A stretch of DNA of 64,000 bases from Zygnema cylindricum (taxonomy: Eukaryota > Streptophyta > Zygnematophyceae > Zygnematales > Zygnemataceae), in the NCBI GenBank assembly GCA_037447655.1, contig JBBHKE010001671.1, positions 62,001 to 126,000 of the forward strand. The letters run 5' to 3'. A program made the position numbers and the translations under genes. A model generated the notes under the pieces. That model had not been told where the DNA came from, made no database searches, and saw only the letters and a program-made list of their open reading frames with translations. Positions within the stretch are counted from its first letter, which is position 1. Each line of letters starts with the position of its first letter. Positions 11,441-22,578 of this stretch are shown here, piece after piece.

Positions 11441-12600
11441 CTATAAAAGAAACTCTATCTCTACGGTGGGAATCTTTCTTATCTTAGTGAACAGGTGCCT
11501 ATCCTTACACATGTGCATGGAGGCACCTGAATCTATAATCCAGCCTGCTTCACCTTTCAATCCACCGTAAGCACATTTCTGTCTTCGTGGAATTTCGACC
11601 TCGTTTTTCACCTCCAACTCCTCATCCAAAAGTTGCTCATCGTCCTCGTCCTCAGATTCCGCCTCATGTACCTGTGTCACAAGGACCTTTTTCTTTCCTC
11701 TCGAGGTACCACCGGTCTGTCCCTCCTTTAACCGAAGCTTGGTTAACTTAGTGCACTCTGCCATATAGTGCCCCGGTTTTTTGCAAAAATGACATAAACC
11801 TTTGGGAGCCTTTCGCCCGAACTCGTCGGCCTGATTTTTCTGCTCCCTTCCCCCATAGTTTTTGACCGGTTTCCCGGAATCCTTGTTCCTCCAATCGGTC
11901 GAAGTTGCCAAGGCTTGGCCACTCTTTCCTTCTCTTCGGATCTCAATCGTATTCTCCCGAAAGAGAATCATCCCTACCACTGAGTTCCATATCCACCGTG
12001 AGTTCGGCAAGTCCTGCACACGGTTGACTATGTTCTCGAACTCATCGGGTAACTTCATCAGTAAATAGTTAACCTTTTCTTTTTCACTAAAATCTTTTCC
12101 CGCACTCTCTAGCTCTATGAAGAGTGTAGCAAGCTCATTGCAAAAATCCAACATTTTCCCCCCTTTGAATACATATTCCTTAACTTTCTGATCAGCGAGC
12201 TGTTGTTGCTGAATCGTACCACTTCGGTACATCTCTATGAGAGCCATCCACAGATCGGATGCCCTTTCTACCTGCAAATGAGGACATGCAAGTCCTTGAG
12301 TAAGATGGCGTAGGATAAAGTGCTTTGCCGCCATATTGTTGAAATCCCAGGTTTGAGTATCATTCTCCTCGTTCCTCGGAATAGGTGACATGAATGCTGA
12401 ACCAGTTGCTATTGGTGTGGTTGTCTCCTTCTCCGCTCCTTTGTCCACCACCTCTTTTTTCTTTGTCTCCTCCGTTGAAAATGGACCTGCTTTGTTTGTG
12501 AATCTGCTTCCTTCAAACCTTGGAGGAATCCCAAGAATTGATGGACGCCCCAATCATCCACTCACTATCCCCCAAAACCTTTTCTCCTATAGAGCTCATA
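11441..12600 (-). pseudogene. Copia C gag and protease start
   Basis: A long frame from 12553 carries a UBN2-type copia gag (LWMALIEMYRSGTIQ, LLMKLPDEFENIVNRVQD). It then shows a complete CCHC knuckle CHFCKKPGHYMAEC, which binds the RNA genome, and a retropepsin active site WIIDSGASMHMC. About 24 codons later, at 11441, the C sequence stops and RT sequence of copia A continues in the same frame after one TAG. Integrase is absent. The true gag start may lie at about 12600 with a frameshift, because the related B gag has a longer N-terminus. About 90 percent of the central gag matches B. Confidence 0.85.
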
Positions 12601-12655
12601 TCATCATACTTTCCCAAGAGATGAAGTCAGTTCTATTAAAGATTGGTACCCTAAA

Positions 12656-12671
12656 GGGTGGGCCCATAACC
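12656..12671 (-). promoter_or_regulatory. Copia C primer-binding site (initiator tRNA anticodon arm)
   Basis: The minus-strand LTR ends TTTCA and is followed at once by GGTTATGGGCCCACC. This is complementary to the anticodon stem-loop of initiator tRNA-Met, not to its 3-prime end. Drosophila copia is known to prime from a half-tRNA at this same region. Confidence 0.85.
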
Positions 12672-13739
12672 TGAAACTCTGAGACCTCCATAAGTCCTCA
12701 GAGTGGACAGCTTCCAAGAAGCCTCTAAGATAACCTTGACCCCTTTGTATTTCAGCAAGAACAACTGCCACCCTGGAAGACAAAAACTCTCACCAACTTC
12801 ACCCTTGTGAAGGCAAGACTCCTCTGAGTCGATAGCAAAAAGAATCTCTGAATTCGCTCCCTTGAGCAGTAAGTTATGGAGGGTCAAAATTGACCTTCTA
12901 TACAGAAGCTCTCTAAGAGAGAGGGTCCTATCTCCTAATTTTTGTAAGTGCTATCTCTCTCACATACTCTATCTACTGATGTACAGAGCTAATCAGATTA
13001 CTCCTCCGTACACAAAAGTACAACTGCCGGTGTACTTTCTGTACGAACATTGTACGACATGGCCTAAATGTCGACACGTGATATATCCGGATTCGCTCCC
13101 TTAATCCTCAGAGATGCCGTGATCCAATGTCATTCCGCCACGTGTCATCCGATGTGGCGATGACCAAAAACCGCCGAAATCCTCTTCCACGATCTCGGTG
13201 TTTAATTCCAGTCGTCCGATTAAATTCACATTTAATCGTAGCCGTAATAAATACATACGGGTATTCGTTTCGCTAAAGAAATAAATGCGCGGTATTCGTT
13301 TCTTATCTGTACTGTAATCCGTACTTTTACATTAATGGATCTATGTCTCCCGTAAATAGTTTCAGTTAAATGAATAATCCTACGTGTTAATGTTTAACTA
13401 AATATCAAACCCTATGGTATGTAACACTTGGTCTAGACTTAACGGATAAGGCTACCGGCTACCGGCAGCTTATCGGCCGGCAGGTACCAGGATCAAATCC
13501 TGGAGGCAACACATATCCTTTTAGTAAATAAACCCCTAATGGTAAATAAACTAATAATTATATCCCCTAAACCTCTGGATAGCCTAGGTAGCCATGGCTC
13601 TAGCTTCCTCTCCAATTTCTCTGTGATTGCGACAAGTTTCAGAGTTGGAGAGAGAAGTTAGAGGTAGACTACCTCGGCTTCTGTCTATATTTATATTTAG
13701 ACCTAGAAAATGCTTTAAAAAAGACCATTAATTTCTACA
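12672..13739 (-). repeat. Copia C 5-prime LTR (1068 bp)
   Basis: On the minus strand it starts TGTAGAAATTAATGG and ends GAGTTTCA. It is clearly homologous over its length to the LTRs at 14902-15960 and 20299-21346, and more distantly to 40405-41338. It contains the antisense tRNA-like module at about 13430-13509. Confidence 0.9.
13430..13509 (+). other. Antisense tRNA-like module in copia C LTR
   Basis: On the strand opposite to the element there is a D-arm-like stretch, then a perfect T-arm: stem CCAGG, loop ATCAAAT, stem CCTGG. The B-box consensus is met by GGATCAAATCC (13490-13500). No acceptor stem pairs, so this is not a tRNA gene. Equivalent modules lie in the other three LTRs of the group that retain this region. 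Confidence 0.7.
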
Positions 13740-14901
13740 CATATCTTCTTATCTGTTTGGGGGTGTTTTTTCTGCCTGTCTTCTTATCTGCCTGAGCCAT
13801 GGATATTTGTCAGTTCTCAGTGACTATGATAAGTATGAGAACTCAATTCTTAGTGACTACGACAAATGTGAGAACTGTAGAATGACCATAGATTAACAAA
13901 ATAGATAGATTACAAAATACCCTTTTTCAACACACCACCCTATCGATGTGGACGGAAGTTTGTTCCAATTGATGGCTTATCCAATCTTAATAAAACTCTC
14001 GATCCAACAATATGATCGCTTATCGTCTCATTTGTTTGGGGTGGCCAATTGGAGAAGTTGTGAGATCGTCGTTCATGGTTCAAGTTGTCGTACTAGCATG
14101 TGAAGCCGGTCCAATACAGGGTAGAATATGGAATATCCATACCCGACCCGCCCGTAATAAATGGGTATGGACCCGCCAGTCTGTATATCGCGATGGTGGC
14201 TTAGTGGTAGTGCATTCGCAGCTGAAGTGAAAGGTCTGAGGTTCGAACCGTGGCTGGCTCAATTTTCCCAAGTGTGGGACATGCCGAATATTTATAGGAA
14301 ATCTAACACAAGCTTTGTTAGATCTCCATTCGAATTAGCTAGTTTTCTAATATGGTGTTCCAAATGCCTTTAGTATGGAAAATCACAACATTATTTTTCC
14401 AAAGCTTATGGTAACGCCCTTCGCAATCAACTAGGTATTCATTTTTGTGTGGGCCTTTTGATTCTTGGACCAACAACCTCTCTTTTTCAACTCGTATGAT
14501 CATATTCTTCTTTCCTTCATAGTACACGCTCGTCAAGGTGGCACTCTGAGTGAACCTTTAATCACCCTTTCTCAAGACCAAGCCCTTCACACTTACGTTT
14601 CCACTTTCCCTTCAAGGGCGAACAATACACATATCAACAACCCCAAGAACCATGCTATGCCTACCAATAATTTATTCCAAATATCTTATCGTAAAACTGA
14701 ACCTTTCCTTTCCATTGTCCAAGATTGTTGCATGGTCACCTTTTGATATTCCTCCTTTCACTCTTTTATCTAGAAGCCTCTACTCCATCATAGGGCATTC
14801 GTGTGTAAAAGGTGCACATAGGGCTTGAGTGATCAAATTCTTGCCTAAAAGGTGCACACTAGGCTCAAGTGATCGAATTCTTGTGTAAAAGTTGCACACT
14901 A
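13740..14901. other. Unassigned DNA between copia C and copia B
   Basis: Neither side looks like the copia A interior. It holds a SINE-like tRNA module (14190-14260) and a short direct repeat (AAAAGGTGCACA twice near 14800-14860, with a related AAAAGTTGCACA after it). The open frames over 14339-14746 show no domain I know. It may be host DNA or an unrelated element brought in by rearrangement. Confidence 0.5.
14190..14260 (+). other. tRNA-derived SINE-like head
   Basis: The Pol III A-box-like TGGCTTAGTGG (14197-14207) is followed 33 bases later by a perfect B box GGTTCGAACC (14240-14249). The T-stem and acceptor stem do not pair well, so it is not a working tRNA gene. The spacing and boxes fit a tRNA-derived SINE promoter. 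Its 3-prime limit and target duplication could not be defined. Confidence 0.6.
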
Positions 14902-15960
14902 TGCAACTCTGAGACCTCCATTGGTCCTCCGAGTAGGCGGCTCACACGAAGCATGTAGGATGACCCTGACCCCTATGTGTTTCGACTACAATAAGTGCCA
15001 CTCTGGCAAACAAAAACTCTGACCGCCTTCACCTCTGTGAAGGCAAGACTCCCCTGAGTCGATAGCACAAAGAATCTATAAATTTGCTCCTTGACAAGTA
15101 TGTTATGGAGGGTCAAAGTTGACCTTTTGTACAGAAGCTCTTTGGGAGAGAGGGTCCTATCTACCAATTTTTTCGAAGTCCTATCTCTCTCTAAAACTCT
15201 ATCTATTGAAGTACAAAACGAATCATATTAGATTGCCGTACACAAAAGTATAACTGCCAATGTACTTTATGTACGAATATTGTACGACATGGCCTAAATG
15301 TCGACACATGTCATATCCGGATTCGGTCACGTAATCCCCGAAGATGCTGCGATCCAATGTAGTTGTGCCACGTGTCATCCGATGTGGCGAGGACCACAAA
15401 CCACCGAGATTCTCTTACGCGATCTCGTCATTCTTCTCGGCCGTCTGATTGAATGCAGATTTCAATCTTAGCCGTCATAAATACTTGCGCGATATTTGTT
15501 TCATTTAAAGAAAGAAATGCGCGGTACTCATTTCCCATCCAAACCGTAATCCGTACTTTTACATAACGTAATCTATGTATCCCGTAAACAGTTGTCATTA
15601 AATGAATTATCCTAAATGGCAACATTTAAATAATTAACAAATCCTTTAACTCTAGTCATAGACGTAATACATAAAGCTAGCGACTACCGGCAGCTTTATC
15701 GAACGGTTGGTTCCAGGATCAAATCCTAGATTTGACAGCTTTCCTTTTAGTAAAGAAACCACCAATCCGTTAGTCAACTAATCTATTTCCCGTAAACCTT
15801 TGGATAGCCTATGTAGCCATGGCTCTAGCTTCCTCTCCAACTTTCAGTGACTGCAACAAGTGTGGGAGTTGAAGAGAGGGGTTAGAGGCAGATTGCCTCG
15901 ACTTCATTTCTACATTATATTTTAGACCTAAAAAATACTAAAAGAACCATCAATTTCTAC
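14902..15960 (-). repeat. Copia B 3-prime LTR
   Basis: Homologous along its length to 20299-21346, but with many substitutions (my estimate is low-to-mid 80s percent in the terminal part). Next to it at 15961-15975 is a minus-strand purine tract AAAATAAGGGGA, the plus-strand primer. The canonical TG start on the minus strand is degraded. Confidence 0.85.
15650..15740 (+). other. Antisense tRNA-like module in copia B left LTR
   Basis: It holds a B box GGATCAAATCC at 15716-15726, preceded by a D-arm-like AAAGCTAGCGACTACCGGC region homologous to the modules at 13430 and 21055. It stands at the same offset (about 220-310 bp from the LTR start) and in the same antisense orientation. Confidence 0.65.
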
Positions 15961-16102
15961 TCCCCTTATTTTCTAGTCAATCTTTAATTTCAGACCACAC
16001 TTCTCTTGTAGAAAATTAGCTTAGGGGAAGGCACAGGTTTGGTCATCATATCTGTTACTATCTCCCTATCTGGTCGGTACTCTAAACTGATAATTTTGTT
16101 TT

Positions 16103-17506
16103 CTACTTTCTCTCTAACAAAGCTGAGCCTAATGTCCATGTGTTTGGCTTTAAAATGATTTTAGGATTGGCAGAAATAGCGATTACTGCCTGATTATCAC
16201 AAAAACTTTTGTGCACACCACTCTTAAGGTAACCAAGCTCACCAAACAAAGACTTGACCCACATCAATTCTTTTACAGCAGAGCAAGAGGCCATATACTC
16301 AGCCTCCAAGTTGGACTGAGCAATAACTTTTTGTTGTTTGCTACTCCAACAGTAAGCCCCATCACCCGCATATAATACATATCTAGAAGTACATCTTCTC
16401 ATCGGAGCATCACCATAACTGGCATCACTCCAAGTAGTGATGTTAGTTTTCTCCCCACCCAAATGCAACCATAGATCCCTAGTTCCTATCAAATATCTAA
16501 GGACTCTCTTAGCAGCCTCCCAATTCCTCTTAGTGGGAGCATTTAGACTTCTACTCAGCACTCCTACAGCTGCAGCTAAATCTGGCCGATTACAATTCAT
16601 AAAATAGGTTAGACTTCCCACTACTTGCTTGTAAGGAATAGTCTGCATGAAATTCTGTTCTTCATGAGATAATTCCTTTTCTAAGACTATGACTCCTTCT
16701 TCCTCACTCCCCTCACTTCCCTTCTTTAACTCCATTGGAGTTGTAGAACTATTAGCTTTATCCATCTGAATCTTTTCAAGCATGTTCCCTATTGCTTCCT
16801 TTTAAGTCAATCTTATAATCTTTCTTTTTCAATCTCTTTCTAATTGAATTCCCAAAATATATTTTGCTTCCCCCATATCCTTCATTTCAAATCTCGCGTT
16901 AAGATCGGTTTTCAGTTTATTAATTTTTTCCATTGATTTACTTAAAACAAGTAAATCATCACATAAATTTCAATAAATATAGCACCTTCCTCATCTTCAA
17001 AAACATACATTGAGTGATCTGAGCTGATCCGGATGTATCCCAGACCGGTAAGAAATTCATCAAGCTTCTTATTCCACTGTGGAGGCGCATGTTTCAAACC
17101 ATCAACAGATTTAATCAGCCGGCATACCTTACTCTCCTCTCCTTCCTCCACAAATCCTTCGGGTTCTCACATGAAGATCTCCTCTTCCAATTCTCCATGC
17201 AAAAAGGTTATCTTGATGTCCATGAGGTGCACCTCCATGTCTTCCGCTGCTGTCAGACTGAGAAGTATGCGGACGGAGGGAAATCTGAAGATTGGGGCAA
17301 AGGTTTCCTCGTAGTCAATTCCCTCATTTTTCTGTAAATCCCTTTGCCACTAATTGGGCCTTGTAGCGCTCAATCGTGTTACCTAGGTTCATTTTTAATT
17401 TGAAAACCCACTTACAACCGATTGGTTTTCGGTTAGGTGGACAATCTACTAGCTCCCAAGTATTGGCTGCCATAATTGAGGCCATCTCCTCATTGATGGT
17501 TGTCTT
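16103..17506 (-). pseudogene. Copia B reverse transcriptase and RNase H (broken)
   Basis: The RT region retains VCRLIKSVDGLKHAP and an EFLTGLGYIR stretch, but the YVDD box is destroyed: IEIYV is followed by a frameshift. RNase H (16103-16783) is better preserved, with VVGSLTYFMNCNRPDLAAAV, TTWSDASYGDAP, CWSSKQQKVIAQSNLEAEYMA and a tail that aligns with copia D. Several stops and frameshifts separate the pieces. The order on the minus strand is integrase, linker, RT, RNase H, as in Ty1/copia. Confidence 0.85.
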
Positions 17507-19100
17507 CTACCGATTTCTTTCTGGACAAGTCATCGCCTCTTCATAAGTTTGAGGTTCATCTTGATGAGATAGATTTGTTACCTTGTTATTAACCTGTTTT
17601 TCCTGCAATCTTTTGCTACTTCTCCTTCCCCCCTCAAAATCTGTAGCCAGAATAGATGGTTCTCGTGGGTTCTTTCGAACAATCCCAACTTCTCCCTTGT
17701 CCCTTGATTCCGAATCAGTTTCCACCACGTCTTCCGCTTCGGGTAGAGTTGTCACTGGAGTTTCCGCAGCCGAGTCCTTTTCGGTCTGATTTGTACCTGC
17801 AAGAATGTCATCTTCTCTAAAACCGGGATAGTTAGGAAGCTCAAAGTTATCGGAATTTTCTAACTCAAATCTGATTTTTACTAACTTTGTATACTTTAAG
17901 GGATCCACAGACTTTCCTTCATCCATAACTACTAGATGCTTTAATAAGATTATATCTTCCCTTTTAGATCATAGACTCTATATCCTTTCACATCCTCATC
18001 ATATCCTAATAAGTATCCCGGTTTATCTTTAGGATCTAGCTTCCAATTAGACCGATCTGTATCTAGACTGAATACTTGACTGCCGAAAACCTTTAAGTGA
18101 GATATGTATGGTTTCCGGCCTGTCCATCTCTCATAAAGTGTTTGATCTTTTATAGCTGAAGCAAAAACTCTATTTTTGAGGTAATTAGCACAGTTCATTG
18201 CTTCTGCCCAAAACATTTTTTCTATCTTCTTATGTGACAACATACTTCTAGCACTATCACTTAGTGTCCGATTAATCTTTTAGCTACCCCATTCTGTTCG
18301 GGGTTTTTTAGAACTGTCTTTTGGTGTTGGACTCCATCTTCCCTCAAAAAATCCTCAAACTGGTTAGAGGTATACTCTCCACCATTGTCACTCCTTACTC
18401 TCTTGATTGAGGTTTCATGGAGTTTTTCGCTCCATGCTTTATATTGTCTAAAACAATCCTGAGTTTCTGACTTGTTTTTCAAAAAAATACACCTTGGAAT
18501 ACCGAGACCAATCACCAGTGATAGTCATCATAAATCTTTCCCCCCCCGGTGAGGGCACTTTAGCCGGTCCCCAAAATATCTGTGTGTACTAAATCTATAA
18601 TTTTTTCTCCCTTATAGGTGGTTGTTTTGGGAAAGGGTAATCTATGTGCTTTACCTTGAGCACATCCACTACAATCACTTATATTATCACTCTCACTGAA
18701 TTGAATCCCTTTTACCACTCCCATCTTTTTCATCTCTCTTAACTTATCTAGATTCACATGCCCAAGCCTCTTATGCCACATCATAATATCATGAACACCA
18801 CCATAATAAAGTTTCTTTGTTTTATTTCTTAAAATCAGCCTAAACATCCCTTGGCTACCTTTCTCAACAATGAAATAGACCACCTCATCAAAACTAGCAG
18901 TAAAGACTCCTTCCCTAATGCTAGTGAAAAAACCCTTATCATCTAATACAGATGTAGAGATGAGGTTTTTGTTCAGCTCCGGAATAAACAATATATCGGA
19001 GAATGTTACTATAGATGTCTTTCCTTCTACTAACACTTTCAGATCTACCGATCTTACAAGAGTAGTAGTGACTATCCTCCCATCCCCTTACTCTATCTCT
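17507..19100 (-). pseudogene. Copia B GAG-pre-integrase, integrase and linker (broken)
   Basis: Working from 19036 downward: the region after protease, then the zinc-binding GAG-pre-integrase domain (MMWHKRLGHVN, later CSGCAQGKAH, an HHCC set). The catalytic core follows: DLVHTDILG supplies the first Asp, RSDNGGEYTS the second, and NPEQNGVA lies in the third acidic region. The C-terminal part includes YERWTGRKPYISHLKVFGSQ. A Glu/Asp-rich linker at 17507-17926 joins to RT. A frame break lies near 18515-18560 and a stop near 18262. Copia D has the same order and is colinear. Confidence 0.87.
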
Positions 19101-20256
19101 ACAGTGGGAATCTTTCTTATTTTAGTGAACAGGTGCTTATCCTTACACATGTGAATGGAGGCACCTGAATCTACAATCTAGCCTGCTTCACCTTTCAATC
19201 CATCGTAAGCACATTTCTGCCTTCGTGGAATTTCGACCTCGTTTTTCGCCTCCAACTCCTCATCCAATAGGAGCTCATGGTCCTCGTCCTCGGATTTTGC
19301 CTCATGCACCTGTGTCACAAGGGCTTTTTTCTTTCCTCTCGGGGTTCCACCGGTCTGCCCCTCCTTCAACCGAAGCTCGGTTAGCTTAGTGCACTCCGCT
19401 ATATAGTGACCCGGTTTCTTACAAAAATGACATAAACCTTAGGGAGCCCTTGGTCCGAACTGGTCGGTTTGATTTTTTTGCTCCCTCCCCCCATAGTTTC
19501 TAACCGGTCTTCGGGAATCCTTGTTCCTCCAATCAGTCGCAGCTGCCAAGGCTTGCCCACTTTTTCCTCTCCTTCACATCTTAATCGTATTCTCCCGAAC
19601 GAGAATCATCCCTACTACTGAGTTCCATATCTGGCAAGTCCTGCACACGGTTGATTATGTTCTCGAACTCATCGGGTAACTTCATCAGTTAACAATTAAC
19701 CTTTTCTTTTTCACTAAAATCTTTTCCCGCACTCTTTAGCTCCATGAAAAGTGTAGCAAGCTCATTGCAAAAATCGAACATCTTCCCCCCCCTGTATACA
19801 TACTCCTTAACTTTTTCATCAGCCAACTGTTGTTGCTGAATCGTACCACTTCGGTACATCTCTATGAGAGCCATCCAAAGATCGGATGCCCTTTCTACTT
19901 GCAAATGAGGACATGCAAGCCCTTGAGTAAGATGGCGGAGGATGAAGTGCTTTGCCACTATATTGTTGAAGTCCTAGGTATCAGTATCATTTTCCTCGTT
20001 CCTCGGAATCCCTGACTTGAATGCTGAACCATTTGCTATTAGTGTGGTCGTCTCCTTCTCCGTTCTTTTGTCCACCACCTCTCCTTCTTTTGTCTCCTCC
20101 GTTGAAGATGGATCTGCTTTCCTTGTGAATCTGCTTCCTCCAAGCCCTGGAGGGATTCGAAGACTTGATGGACGCCATACTCGTCCACTCACTATCCCCC
20201 AAAACCTTTTCTCTTATAGAGCTCCTGTCATCATACTTTCCCAGTATATGAAGCAA
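19101..20256 (-). pseudogene. Copia B gag and protease (broken)
   Basis: The gag core (KHFILRHLTQGLACPHLQ, LWMALIEMYRSGTIQ) is nearly identical to copia C. It is followed by a CCHC knuckle remnant near 19390-19440 and the Lys/Glu-rich spacer leading to protease near 19170. A short deletion near 19636 and stops at about 19178, 19440 and 19689 break it. The N-terminal leader (EKVLGDSEWTS) begins close to the primer site. Confidence 0.83.
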
Positions 20257-20282
20257 GTCCCATTAAAGATGGGTACCTTAGA

Positions 20283-20298
20283 GGGTGGGCCCATAACC
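20283..20298 (-). promoter_or_regulatory. Copia B primer-binding site (initiator tRNA anticodon arm)
   Basis: On the minus strand GGTTATGGGCCCACC directly follows the LTR terminal CA. It is identical to the copia C site and matches the anticodon arm of initiator tRNA-Met. Confidence 0.85.
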
Positions 20299-21346
20299 TG
20301 AAACTCTGAGACCTCCATAAGTCCTCAGAATGGACAGCTTGCAAGAAGCCTCTAGGATATCTCGGACCCCTTTGTGTTTCAGGAAGAATAACTGCCACCC
20401 TGGCAGACAAAAACTTTGACCACCTTCACCCTTGTGAAGACAAGACTCCCTTGAGTTGATAGCAAAAAGAATCTCTGAATTTGCTCCCCTGAGCAGTAAG
20501 TTATAGAGGGTCAAAGTTGAACTTTTGTACAGAAGCTCTGAGGGAGAGATGGTCCTATCTACCAGTTTTTTTCTAAGTCCTATCTCTCTCACAAACTCTA
20601 TCTACTGATGTACGGAACCAATCATATTTGTCTTCCGCACACAAAAGTACAATTGCCGATGTACTTTATGTACGAATATTGTATGACATGGCCTAAATGT
20701 CAACACGTGGTATATCCGGATTTGATCCTTTAATCCCCGGAGATGCCGCGATCCAATGTCATTCAGCCACGTGTCATCCGATGTGGCGATAACCAAAAAC
20801 CGCCAAAATCCTCTTCCGCGATCTCGACATTCATTCCGGCTGTCCGATTAAATGCAGATTTAATCATAACCGTAATAAATACATGCGCGGTATTCGTTTC
20901 GCTATCGAAACAAATGCGCGGTACTAGTTTTGTTGTCCGTACCCTTATCCGTACATTTACATAACCGAACCTATGTATCTTGTAAATAGTTCCGTTAAAT
21001 GAATTTGTCAGCGTAGTAATATTTAAGTATTTATCAAACATAAAATGTTCTAACATTAGTCATAGACCAAATGGATAGAGCAACTGGCTAGCGGCGGCTT
21101 TGACGGCCGGTAGGTACAAGGATCAAATCTAGTATCCGACAGCTTTACTTTTAGTAAATCAACTAATCTACTACTTGTATATCTCAAGATAGCATAGGCA
21201 GCCATGGCTCTAGCTTCATCTCTGACTTTCAGTGACTGCAACAAGTGTGATACTTGAAGAGAGAAGTCAGAGGCAGACTGCCTTGGCTCCTTTTCTTCAT
21301 TTTATTTTAGACCTAGAAAATACTAAACGAACCATCAATTTCTTCA
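20299..21346 (-). repeat. Copia B 5-prime LTR (1048 bp)
   Basis: On the minus strand it starts TGAAGAAATTGATGG and ends GAGTTTCA next to the primer site. In its last few hundred bases it looks closer to the C LTR (12672-13739) than to the left B LTR. The tRNA-like module lies at 21055-21145. Confidence 0.88.
21055..21145 (+). other. Antisense tRNA-like module in copia B right LTR
   Basis: This is the best-preserved D-arm of the set: TAGACCAAATGGATAGAGC (21063-21081) resembles a tRNA A box and D-arm. The B box GGATCAAATC follows at 21120-21129. The A-to-B distance (58 bp) is longer than in a standard tRNA. Confidence 0.7.
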
Positions 21347-22512
21347 ACTTCGACCTGTTCCTCTTTCCGAGTAGTAAGATGATCCTCCTCCATTTCGTTG
21401 AAAACACTAAGCACTAACATGTACCCATTAATGACAAATATTGCATTGCTTTTCCCCATCTGGACAGTTAGTAGCCATATGTCCTTCCTTATTACACTTA
21501 TAACAAGTAACATGATTTACATCACCTTGATCGCTTTAACCTCTTCCAAATCCTTAATACTGAAAATTGTTTCTACCCCCTCTTGATCTAAACCATCTTC
21601 TACCTCCACGACCACGTAGAGAGTATACCTCAGACGTGTCAGTGAGATTTACATTACTTTTTCCAAATCCTCTACTCTCTTTCTCTTTACTTTTCTCTGC
21701 ACCTTTAAGAAGGTTCATAGCAAAATCAAAAGTAGGTTCCTCTGTATATCTTATAACTTCTACTGTGACATCAAACTTAGATGGTAATCCATTTAGAAAA
21801 ACGAATATTTTTCATCTTCAGGAGGAAACTTTCCTGCGCTATTCAACTGCTCTATCAAAACATTAAATCTTTTTAGAGCATCATCAATCAACTCATTATT
21901 CATCATCCTTAACTGAATAAAGTCTTGAAATACATAATTAGATTTAGTTGCAAATCCTTTCTTATACAAATTTTGTAGATGAGTCCAACAAACATGAGTT
22001 GTATTATGAGTTAACATATGTTCATGGACCAAACTGAAGTAATGTAGTCATAGCTGCTATATCTTTAGTATCCTATTTTTTCCTTCCTTTTTCATCTAAT
22101 GGTCTTTTCTCTTCTCCTGTAAGTATTTTCCACAATTTCTTTGGGGTAAAGGTTCCTTGAATATATTCCATACAAAGTAATTATTTCCATTTAACAAAAT
22201 AGTCTTAGAAGACACTTTATAATCTGACTCTTCCTTTGAACTTGACTCATCATCATCATAAAAAGGTACTTGCAATTTGCCCTTTTTTACTTTCTTCTTG
22301 GAACTCTCGTCATCTGAATTGCCACCAAAGGTTTGAGTTTTACCAAAAGATTGCCCTTCTCTTTTTGCTTTGAGAAATTTGTAAAGTTCCTCCATAGTCA
22401 CTGGATCAAATTGAATTGTGAGACTCTCCTACGCCATTAATAACTTCTCCGATTCTCCAACTCCAAAACTGACTTCAGTGTCTTCTTTCTTTGAGGAGTA
22501 TTCCTCCACCAT
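21347..22512 (-). pseudogene. Copia A gag (broken)
   Basis: The ATG at 22512-22510 lies 52 bases inside the primer site. The protein runs through an N-terminal charged region (TMEELYKFLKAKREG), a UBN2-type gag core (LQNLYKKGFATKSNYV, LIDDALKRFNVLIEQL), an Arg/Gly-rich patch and a CCHC zinc knuckle CYKCNKEGHMATNC near 21500. A stop at about 22430 and frameshifts near 22095 and 21790 break the frame. It is cut at 21346 by the copia B LTR before protease. Confidence 0.85.
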
Positions 22513-22564
22513 AACTTATAAATCCTTAATTCTTAATCAATTAACTCCAATCTAAATAAACACT

Positions 22565-22576
22565 GCTCTGATACCA
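22565..22576 (-). promoter_or_regulatory. Copia A primer-binding site (tRNA-Met 3-prime end)
   Basis: TGGTATCAGAGC on the minus strand, two bases after the LTR end. It is perfectly complementary to the 3-prime CCA end of initiator tRNA-Met and is the most common plant copia primer site. Confidence 0.95.
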
Positions 22577-22578
22577 AT

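Larger units (their letters stand above)
14902..21346 (-). mobile_element. Copia element B (6.4 kb) nested in copia A
   Basis: It is bounded by LTRs at 14902-15960 and 20299-21346 and reads on the minus strand with gag, protease, integrase and RT-RNase H in copia order. The bases next to the two LTRs do not match (CACTA left, ACTTC right), so no target duplication survives. The right LTR looks closer to the C LTR than to its own left partner, so the present structure may be recombinant. Copia A gag resumes directly at 21347. Confidence 0.85.

Noticed and set aside
13430-13509. A true tRNA gene
   Set aside because: The T-arm is good, but no acceptor stem or proper anticodon arm forms, and the module lies at the same place in several LTRs.
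14190-14260. A functional tRNA gene
   Set aside because: A and B boxes are present, but the T-stem has mismatches and the ends do not pair. A SINE-like head fits better.
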